Source of the DNA: Allacma fusca
Taxonomy: Eukaryota > Arthropoda > Collembola > Symphypleona > Sminthuridae
Length of the DNA: 64,000 nucleotides
Assembly: GCA_947179485.1 (NCBI GenBank)
Contig: OX359250.1
Location: 12,258,539 to 12,322,538, forward strand
Direction: 5' to 3'
Positions within the stretch are counted from its first letter, which is position 1, and each line of letters starts with the position of its first letter. A program made the position numbers and the translations under genes. Positions 54,353 to 64,000 of the stretch are shown here, one piece after another. Below the pieces are notes generated by a model. The model was not told the DNA's origin. It saw nothing but the letters and a program-made list of their open reading frames with translations, and did not search any database.

Positions 54353-57300
54353 GTAGGTGTAACTCATGTGATTATTATTGGGTTTAGTATGTATTTAAAT
54401 TTTTGGAAACAGATTTTCCTTTTAAAAAATTTTTATGTATTTACGGCTGATCCATATAAATCTTTTCTTTTTTAAAAAAGAAAATGCTGCGTGGTATTTG
54501 TGAATACGTAATTACATATATTGTAGATACATGCAAGTAGTATTCTAAGGTTACATTGACACGTGACATTCCCGTTGGGATTAGTGTTGGTATTTTGAAA
54601 TTAGGGTGCTGGGCTTTACTCTGGGGATTGTTATTACAATCTGTATTCATTCTGATGGGATCATATTTCGAAAAGGATTGGGAATACAGATAGTCCTCCT
54701 GGTTTTTGATTTTTATGTGGGATTGACTTTGAGACAGGACCAGATTTATTGTGGTTAAGGATTAATAATATTTTTTTTTAACGATTTGGCGGATACCTTG
54801 AGATTTGGCTTGGGGGAGAGGATAGATAGACATAACATATTGATTCTTTCTTCAATGGGATAAATCCAAGAGAGACGAGGTCCATCACCTGGTCTTCCCT
54901 CTCTATCTCTCTCTCTATATGTGTGTTTACTCTTTGAATCTCGTCTCGTCTCCTCTCTTCTAAGATTCTGCAACTCACCGTCTTGTGTACCTAGACTTTA
55001 CTTGCCATTATAAAATCAATGGGATTGCCCACCCACTGAGATACGTTTCTTTTTGGTGTGCAAGTTTAATATTTGACATCCTACAGATCTCTTTCACGTT
55101 TGCAGCTGGAACTAACTCTTTTCTCTGACTTGAAAATGTGTACATTAAAGCACACTATTACATATGTATGTATGTATATGTAGTATGGTAGAACAACATG
55201 GAGAGTAAATATATGTAGTGATGACTATTTATGTATGTATCCTATATCCCTATTTGGATGTGTATAAGTATCTATGCAAAAGCACATGACTTTGTACAAA
55301 AGTACATATTTGCACAAATGTAACCTAGACTCAAGTAAAGATAAGTCTTGCACGTCAGGAAGTATAGAGTGGAGAAGACGTTAGGGACGACCTTATTTAT
55401 AATGTGTTTTTCTTTCCGTGTCTTATCTCTCTATTACTCAAGTGTCCGTATACATGCATACGTGCAATGTATGCACACATGCAGATCCACTCCTCTATCT
55501 TCCCTCTTTTTCCCAACCTGCTTTTTGTCAGTCCCAATATGTTATACAGATACAGGCTCTCTGTCCCTATATACATACGTACAAGGAGTCAAGGAGTGGA
55601 TTGCCTGTGAAATGCAACGAGACTTTGAGTGTTTTATGTGCATGCGTGATTTATTCCTCTTTTGAATCAGACTGTAATAATTGTGAGGGAAAAATTGTGA
55701 GGAAAGTTAAGTCATTTGAGCGGAGAGAAAGAAAGAATCAGATGATTCTTTTTTCTTCTTCTTCTTCTTCTTAAATCCCACATTAGAGTTTCGACTCTGT
55801 ATTCTTCATCTATACGTATATCAGATATATATATAATTATATATCTAGATATGTGGGTATAGTGTAGATATGGAAATTAAGTACATAGTTAAATGTCCCT
55901 GACAATTAGCCCTGAAGAGAAAAAAAACTATTCTGATCATTTGGGATCCCCTCATGTAGGCGTTTATTGCTCATTCATACGGCTTGATCAAGTAGGTGGG
56001 GAAAAATACCCTGTAATATTGGACGTCTGGGAACTTGTCCTCTGATCCGCGTTATGTCTCACTAGGGAAATCATGCTCAAATAATACCTATACATTTGTA
56101 TGTATGTATCCCTGTGCATACAATTACACAGGTACCTACATCGGTACAGATAGTCAGTGATCCATGAATAAAAATTTTATGTTTTGTTACTTTTTTTGGG
56201 GGTTTTTGTTTTTGAAACAATTTGTTCTCTAGTAACTTTGGATTTGTTACTCTTTAAAATTTTAAAGCTACAGTGTTTTAAAGTAAAAACCTTAAGTCGT
56301 TTTGTTATGTATAATGTGAGGGACCCTTGTGGTAGTAAATGTTTAAAAAAAAAAATAAAACTTTGAAAATCCCTAAAGTTGTAGATTTAATGTGTGATTA
56401 ATAGATTTACTGTAAAAGTTTAAAGTTTTTAAGCTGGAAGTTGTGAAGACCACAGAGACAGACTGTGATAGATAGATAGGACTGTGTGTCTTAACCGTAA
56501 CAAGACTTTTCTCTTTCCTAGAATGTCTGCCAGGAGTAGGAGTTGTGAAGTTCCCCTGGTTTTTAAGCTTGATACTTCTTGCTGCTTCTATATGTATATA
56601 CATACATATCTGTATATAATTATAGACATGTATATATATATAGATATATAAATTGTGTGAGGTTTTGTGAGAACATGGTTCGATTAGCTGGTGTTACTTT
56701 TGAACGCTTGTTCTGTGGTTGGTGCTGTTTGTTGGGAAATGATTGGAGGAATAGTTGAATGGTATATATGTATATAGCATGCTGGAGCAAGCTATGTTAT
56801 ATTCAGTAAGGATACTACATTAGTATATACAGGTACTGCCACTGACAGCTCCAACTCGTACTATTTCTACAGGGACGTTTGCTACTCTTGCATGTCTGCC
56901 TCTGTATTTGTGTGAGTGTGTGTGTGTGTGTGTGCGTTCCTTCCTGTGAATCATCCTCCGATTCTCAATTAGTTTCTAAATTGAATTCTTTCCGGTAATG
57001 TATTTCCCTTCAGTTTTGTTTTTTTTTTGTCCTTTTGTTTTTTCTCCTTTCGAGGGTAACACCGGCACATAGATTCTTTTGAGGTCGTACATACATATGT
57101 ACATAGTTGTAATTATATATAATTACATATATATGAAAAGCATTGAGTGAGTGGGACCCATTGGCTGGAGGAAGGAGGAACTCTTCTAATTGGAACTTAT
57201 TGTTCAAAGTTTTTCTTCCCTAGAACATGTACTTATTGTATGTATGTACATATGTACACGCGTCTCTGCACATCTCTCCTTGTATATATGTATGTATGTA

Positions 57301-57446
57301 CCTGGGAGTGTGAGGGATAGAGGAGTAGTAAAAGATGACGAATCATACTTTCATGGACAGTTGTTTGACTTCTTTCCATTAGTGGGACCAGTGTTTTTTT
57401 TTGTTAAATACTGTTGTAAGTTTTTCCCCCTTTTATAGTGAAGTTA

Positions 57447-57500
57447 CTTTCTCTGTCTCTGTCTCTCTCTCTCTCGCTCTCTCTCTCTCTTTTCTCTCTC
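57447..57500. repeat. interrupted (CT)n microsatellite
   Basis: CT repeat with TG, CG and TT interruptions. Confidence 0.85.
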
Positions 57501-58038
57501 GAACAAAAAAGAAAGAAAAATAAATTTCCTATCAAATTAGAAACTCAAATCAGAATTTATATTGCTGTAATCAAGGGAGAGGAAATTCAGTTTCTTCTCA
57601 TAAAAACTGATGGGACTGCTTAATGTCATGGGAGTATGTATGTTTCATGAAAAATGATCAGTTCCTTTCTTTAAAAATATATAGGTAAAGAATGGATGTG
57701 AAAATCCTATTCCTACAACATCAAGTTTCGTTTATATGTGTAGAAGGAAATTGGAGAGAAAAAATAATAATAAAAAAAAAAAATAGTGTGGGGCATGCAT
57801 GCTCTATGCAGACAGATGGTACAGTTTATTATAGAGTTTCTTTTGCTATATGACTTTGGGTCTGGAGGACGGGGACGGCAATGACGATGACTGGGGGAAA
57901 GTGGAGAAATCATTTTAGGCATAATAAATATTAATTTTGATATGCATGTATATCTACATGTGATGCATTGCATGCTTCCTTCATACTGGGTATATTTTAG
58001 GGTAAGTAAAAGTATATTACTAAATGTACTTACATGCA

Positions 58039-58047
58039 CGTGTGTGT

Positions 58048-58098
<51 letters not shown>
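58039..58098. repeat. (TG)n microsatellite
   Basis: About 30 TG units with one TA interruption. Confidence 0.95.
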
Positions 58099-58101
<3 letters not shown>

Positions 58102-59035
58102 CTGTCTGTGGGTGTCCCTGCACATTCGTGAGTAATGTTATGCCTGCTCATATATTAAACTCTGCCTGGTCATGTAATATATGGTAGTGGTGTTTGCGTG
58201 TTCATAAATTTGGGCATGCTTGCTCTTATACATACAATTACATATGTATATAATATGTTTGGAATAGTTGGGCATATGTAGGTGCACTACTGCAACAAAT
58301 GGACTGACATTGCATTTTCATACCTTGAACTATTTTTCTTTTCTTGGGATACTACTATACTACCTCCTCTTGTTACCCCTGAAGTATGTACTTATATGCT
58401 TCTATTTCCCTATGAGGAGCTCGGGAGTCTAAATCGAGTCTACTATACCTTCCAATCCATGGACTTATGTCTGTGAGTGCGTCTGTCTTGATTATGTAAT
58501 TATTACTGAAAATTGGTAAAGATTTCCCGGTTTCTAGAGGGAATTTTTTTTATTATGTCGGGGGCGATGACTCCTAGTCCTTTCCCCGCTCACTTATTTT
58601 ATATTGAAAATAGCACTCTATTAGATGTCTACATGTAGTAATTCGTGTAATTTTTAAAGAACTTTTTTTTAACATTTGGAAGTACATATGTGAATTGTTA
58701 GGGAGACCTGTTGGGGTTAGGAGGAAGATAGCTAATCGGACAGGATTATATTTGTGTCGAGACTATGGAGAGCTTGGGAGAAAGTATTTTATTTATTATG
58801 CACTGGTGTGTATGTATGTGTGTGTGTGTGTGTTAATGACTATGACTGGAGGTGTAGGATCCCTGAATCCATTCCGTCTCACTCTGCTTATAATATGTAT
58901 CTATCTATCTATATTTTCGTTGAAGAAGACATAAAATTGACACAGGAGGCCAATCAGCCATCATTGGAGTTGGACCCGGGAGGGAGGATATCTATCTTCA
59001 ATCTTCTTGAAGTACACATATATTCTAATTATATA

Positions 59036-59061
59036 AGTGTGTGTGTGTGTGTGTGTGTGTG
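59036..59061. repeat. (TG)n microsatellite
   Basis: About 12 TG units. Confidence 0.9.
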
Positions 59062-62000
59062 AGTGAGTTTGGATATATGTATGTATCTATATAAATGGAC
59101 ATATGTTTTATTTAAAGGGAATGGGCCTTGAGCTCGGAGACCTTTTAAGGAGATTAAATATAATGGTGTAGATAATGACATATGTGCATAGGTTCAGGGG
59201 TACATACAGAAGAAATACATGTTTGATGACATAATTGTATGTAGATACTGTTCTATCCTGCTGCATGATTTTATTCTGGAATGGATTCCGCATAAAAGTT
59301 ATCCTACATGTGTATGTATGTATATATATCTGTTAGGGAAGGTTCTTCACGTGTGGAACGTATTATTCAGACTTACTGTTAGTACACACATACACACACA
59401 CACACACACATCCATATATCCAGTGAAGACAAGAGCACGTAGACACGTTCATAGCATAGTATATAATATGAGCCTATATTTATCTAATTACTTCTAGTCT
59501 ATTTAAATTCTACTTGACTTTATAAATACAGTACGTGTAATTATGTATATAAGGTTGTAAAGGGAAGAGTTTGCATAGGGAATAATTATATAATCGACGT
59601 TTTTTGTTACGTATGAAATAATGCTCATTTCCTCCTGGGCACCCATATACCTATATATAATTATATATTAGTATGTATAAGCAATTGGCCATATGAAGTC
59701 ATTTGGCGTAGACAAATTATCAAAATGCCTTGATCACCTTGAGCTCCGGCGTTCATCATCATCATCATCATCAGTACAGATGGAATAGGGACTCAAGAAT
59801 TTGGAGTAATATGTGTTCCTGTATCTACTTACATACATATGTGAGCGTATACGCTCAAACTTTCCCCACTCCTCCGAATGTATAATTAATGACATATCTA
59901 TAGATATGGGCCTGCATGTATGTAATTATTACAGTCATAGCTGGGCTGGAAATTCCATACTAAAACCTGGAATTTTACTAACTATGCACACACCAGGTTT
60001 TCGAATTAATCAGGGAAGACGAAGAGGAAAAAAAACGAATGGATGAAGGGAAACGGACTGTTAGAGCTTGTCACAGTAGTTGTAGTAGTAGTAGTAGTAT
60101 GTGGAAAGACTTGAAATTATTCTTATGACCTATATTTGTTGTAATTATCTATTATTAATAATTGTTACACAAATGTTCACATGCATGTGGATAATTTTCT
60201 AGGAGGGATTTCAAGTTCCTGGGTAGTTGTAAAAAAAAATTGAGGAGGAGGGGTGCGGTGGGTGGGAGAGGGAAAAAAGTCTGGGAGGAAGTAATTACTA
60301 CTCGAATGTTTTTTAGAAACGATTTTATGGTACCTCTATATGTTATAATACATACATACATAAAAAGTATGCACTTGTTAAAAAAAATGTTGTGGATTTT
60401 TGTAAATGTGTGGGTTAAATTGCCGTAAATATTACTTAATTTGTATGTATCTATGGTGTATTTGTGAAACACTCCTGCTCACATCATGCAATATTTCCGT
60501 TTACTTTACTGGTAAAGGAAATTTAACGGGAGGAATTATTATCTCCTCTCGTCTCATGCTTTCCTTAATAGCTTGTAACGTAAAGAGATTTTTATTGCAG
60601 AGAAAGAGAGAGAGAGAGGGGGACGGAGTATTATCTAAATTGTAAATACTGGACTTGTATATAGTATGTGTTATTTTTTAAGGGGGAAGATAAGAGACTT
60701 TTTTTTAAAAATAAAGATACATAGAGTGAGATAATGCTATTATTATAGTTATTTACTCTCTCAAGTTCTTGTAAATCCGCCCAAAATGCAAGTAGATAGG
60801 AATTTCTTCTGGGGGATATTCTAAGCCTCCCTATCTATGTATCTACACATTTTGGTAGATACTTTTTATAATACATGTTAATAGTAATTAATTAAATTGA
60901 AAACAATTTCAATTTACTGCTATCCCCCCTCCCTGCACAGTTTTAAAAAAAAATCAGCATATCCTTAGTACAGAAAAGGATTAAACGAAGCTTCCTTGAA
61001 GTTATAAGTTCCCTTTCAATGAATTGTGTGAACTGGGGCGAAAGTATCATTTAATTAAAGCCTCTCTCGTAAATTTACATTTGACCTCGCTTTTTATTTT
61101 GTCAGATTGACTTTTCCGGCTATGCTATAATATGTACATGCTGTAGTTCCGGCAAGAAAGTATTTTTGTTTATATTTCTCCAATATAGTTGTTTTTCGTT
61201 GTGGTTCCTTCAATGGATCGGAATGTTGGGAATTCATTGAACTCATTGTCAGTGAGAGAGGGGGAGCATGTATGTGGTGGAGAGATAAGCCTTGCTGGTA
61301 TTTGGGTACATTGTAATTTCTATAATTTGGAAGGATGTAAATTAAATGATTTTTTTTTTGTTATTATTATTATTGTTGTTGTTATTCTAATACCATAGGA
61401 GTTAGGATAAAATGGGGAGAGATTTCCGTAAGTTGATAATAATAGACATTAGTATAAGTATATACAAAACTATATGTCTGGGATAAAATTTGGGACGGAT
61501 GAGGATTTTATCTATACGAGAAATCTTAATAGGGAAAGGGGAATTGAAGTGAAAGTGGAGGAACGTGTTTTACAATAAGACATGGTATGTGTGTCTGTGT
61601 CTCTGGATATGCATTGTATGTACATTGACATGAAACACAATATATTAACATGGAATTTTGTTTCCATATATGTACATACATTGAACTAAAGTGAAGGACT
61701 TATAAGACTAAATATTTCGCAACATTACAGAAACATCACTGCATATCTAAGGATAGGTACATTTATGCATATACTATATGGGTCTTGTCTTCGTTATTAC
61801 TTAATTGTGTCACCGTGGTAGTAGCTGCCGGAACATTTGGGAGTAAAAGCAGTCTTGTTCAGGACTCTCTCTCTCTCTCTTTCTCGCTAGATTCTCAAGG
61901 AAGGGAAGTTAATGAGTTACTCATGCAAACTTTTAAAATTACTGGGGAAACGGAAACGAGAAATAGATTTGAAATCAGTGGGTGGGTGGTTATAGCTGGT

Positions 62001-62470
62001 GTTCTCTCTCTATCTCTCTCTCTGTGTGTGTGGGGGTTGAAGTATATAGTGTGATGTCTCTTATATACATTTGTAATAATGCCTCACAGTACTACTGTGT
62101 TCCTCCATAATTTTCTTTCATAATTACATGCAGATACATATTTCCTATGTACCTTTCAACTTTGTCTTCGAGTATGTATGTACATATATATGTGTGTGTA
62201 TGTAATTATATGGAAGGTATGACAGTATAAATTATATACACAAGGACTTGTTAGAATGCTCCTGGAGCTCGCATTGTATTGATGTAGGATGTTATTAATT
62301 AAGTATGTATTTGTAAACGTTGTATGTCGCCTTTGAATAGGCTTATGTGTGAGTGACTCGTTCCTCAAATATTGTTCACAGTATTAAGGTTTCGTAGGTG
62401 AAGGTAGATCTTGGTTTTTTCCTCTAAAAAAAAGTCTATTACTTTCGTAGGCGTAAATAATGGAAGGTAA

Positions 62471-62512
62471 TAGTTTAGATAGAAAGGGAGTTAGTTTAGA
62501 TAGAAAGGGAGT
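62471..62512. repeat. exact 21-bp tandem duplication
   Basis: The 21-bp unit at 62471-62491 is repeated without change at 62492-62512, so it is a recent duplication. Confidence 0.95.
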
Positions 62513-63157
62513 AGTGTTTGTACAGAGTAAAGATTAAAAATTGAAACTGTGGGTGTTTTCTTAAGAAAAGTTGAAGACGCCCACGATCTTGTGGTATTCA
62601 TATACATTGAAGTATAAGATAATATTTATGTATGTACGTATATCTATATGTCTACTTATGATGTTACATCATCTATTATGTAGTTAGTTTGTGAAGCTAG
62701 TCTGAAAAGTTTTGTTCCTTTTTTGTTGATCCCTTTTGATTACTGGAGATGATTTAAGAGATTTTCACGGAAGGAAGATAAGGATAGTGTCCTTTTCGGT
62801 ATTCCTCAGTCTATCTCTCTGTCTCTGCCTCTCTCTCTCTTATGTCCCCTAGCAATTGCTAATATGACTTGGGAAAGAGAAAAGAGGGAATTTTGGTCGT
62901 AGTATATTTTACTATCATCCTCGTGGAACTTTCTGTCATGAAGAATAAACTTTAGAGTGGAGGCTGCTATCCGTATAGTTTACATAGTTTGGGAGAGTGG
63001 GGGATTGAATGTTAAATGTTTAAAGGCAGCGTGAATGTGACTGTACACATAGGCATAGGCCTGACAACTTACAAATTGACTACTACTGACAGGAGATTTT
63101 TACCTTTTTGTTTTTTAATTTAAAAAAAAAAAGAAACCTTTTATTTATTTTACTTAC

Positions 63158-63228
63158 CGTACATTGTGACCATCTATCCATTAATACACTCACTTATAAT
63201 TATGCTTGGGAATTAATGCTATTTTCTG
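63158..63228 (-). other. candidate RGK 5'UTR internal exon
   Basis: On the minus strand, ATGTACG|GTAAGTA is a near-perfect donor (last exon base 63158). Upstream, ACCTGCGTTACAG offers an acceptor at about 63228. There is no coding potential. It could be a leader exon of the RGK transcript or a chance pair. Confidence 0.2.
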
Positions 63229-63980
63229 TAACGCAGGTACTGAAATATGATGGAACCCTGACCCTCCTGCTTTTGTATTCCCTGCTATTAGCTGAATTTT
63301 TGACTCCGAGGTTAATAATTTGTCATTCCTCTCATACTGTTCCATTTCCGTTGATATTATTTTAATATGAATTATTATTATTATTATCGTTATTTCATAT
63401 TAATTTTTTACTATCTACAGGAAGAAACTAAAGCTTTTAAGCTGACTTCGTTAGTTCTGTCTCCGTGAGGAAATTACTAAAGAAAGGTTGAGGCCTCGTG
63501 AAAGCTACATGAAGAGCAGGAATAAGCGTCTTTTTAATTATCAAGGAGGACCTCAGACCTACAGGTGTTCTATTATATCTAAATCAAGACACATAATTAT
63601 TTCAAGTGTTCACAAAAGTAGAGAGTACCTGAAGATTGGCAATGCGAGGGCAAGAGGTGGATGATAATGGCAATAAGAAATGTACTTATTATTCGAGGAT
63701 ATTTGGAGGATCATATATTTGTGACTTTTATAATAATAATAATTCCTCTCTTCCATTCCTTTGACCTCGTCTGTCAGACTGTAATATTATGCCTGTGTAT
63801 CTCGGCGGAAGTCATTTATGGTTTTCTGTTCTGGTCTCGTTATTGCCTAACATTTGATACTTGTGGGGAAAATTGTATGAGGAAGGAGTATGTAAAGGCC
63901 GGCTCCTTTTTCCCCTCAATAAAATGTAAACATGATAACTAGCAGTTTTGCCAGTTTTGTACAAGTAGTTAAAAAAAATA

Positions 63981-63990
63981 CTTACCTAGT
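63981..63990 (-). other. strong minus-strand splice donor, candidate 5'UTR exon end
   Basis: The minus strand reads AACTAG|GTAAGTATTT, an excellent match to the donor consensus, with 63986 the last exon base. It lies upstream of the RGK start codon in the correct orientation, so a leader exon may enter the window from the right. Confidence 0.3.
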
Positions 63991-64000
63991 TATTTTTTTT

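Larger units (their letters stand above)
50160..64000. other. upstream region / probable 5'UTR introns
   Basis: No protein gene is recognisable. The region has many CT, TG, TATG, CTT and ACTC repeats, two A/T palindromes, consensus minus-strand donors at 63986 and 63158, and a plus-strand exon-like block at 54016-54352. It may include 5'UTR introns and the RGK promoter, or the promoter may lie outside the window. Confidence 0.4.

Noticed and set aside
57713-58123. 136-codon minus-strand frame beginning with Thr-His repeats
   Set aside because: It starts in the (AC)n microsatellite, and the remainder shows no recognisable protein character.

Overview
This is eukaryotic DNA. It is AT-rich, intron-dominated and crowded with di-, tri- and tetranucleotide repeats, chiefly (CT/GA)n, (TG/AC)n, (TATG/CATA)n and (ATT)n, with no bacterial-style gene packing. 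One protein gene can be assembled with confidence, on the minus strand. It encodes an invertebrate-type RGK (Rad/Gem/Kir) small GTPase whose N-terminal half is long and glutamine-rich. That gene and the repeat texture suggest an arthropod; a crustacean such as a parasitic copepod is my best guess, not a proven assignment.

Layout (the gene reads right to left). From 64000 to about 50160 lies upstream sequence and probable 5'UTR introns, with consensus minus-strand splice donors at 63986 and 63158 and a plausible acceptor at 50160. Coding exon 1 is 50083-48823 (start codon, polyQ-rich N-terminus). Intron 1 (about 23 kb) follows, then exon 2 at 25630-25274 (basic/serine motif and P-loop), intron 2 (about 16 kb), exon 3 at 9028-8946, exon 4 at 7781-7592 (NKID), exon 5 at 4824-4699 and exon 6 at 3845-3715 (conserved RGK C-terminus and stop). 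All five junctions use GT/AG and keep phase. The CDS is 2148 nt and encodes 715 residues. Positions 1-3714 hold the 3'UTR and downstream sequence, with no recognisable second gene.

Mobile DNA. Two non-autonomous hAT-like elements sit in the introns, each with a perfect 8-bp target-site duplication: 5102-6087 (TSD GTATCCCT, termini TAGAGCTTCC) in intron 4, and 28516-30352 (TSD GCAATATG, termini TAGTGCTGTAAT, long inverted arms) in intron 1. The second carries a near-perfect 39-bp minisatellite. Every full unit, read with the next one, contains two consensus AGGTCA nuclear-receptor half-sites as a DR5 direct repeat. Older inverted copies of the unit lie upstream of the array. Beside it is a short retroposon-like fragment with 13-bp flanking duplications and an (ATT)n tail.

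The most unusual item is this mobile-element-borne array of about ten DR5 sites inside the first intron of a likely calcium-channel-regulating GTPase. Its regulatory role is inference only. Other leads are a few plus-strand exon-like fragments, a stretch open on both strands at 21490-21783, a possible signal-peptide ORF, a G-quadruplex motif, and a strand asymmetry opposite to what transcription of the RGK gene would usually be expected to give.
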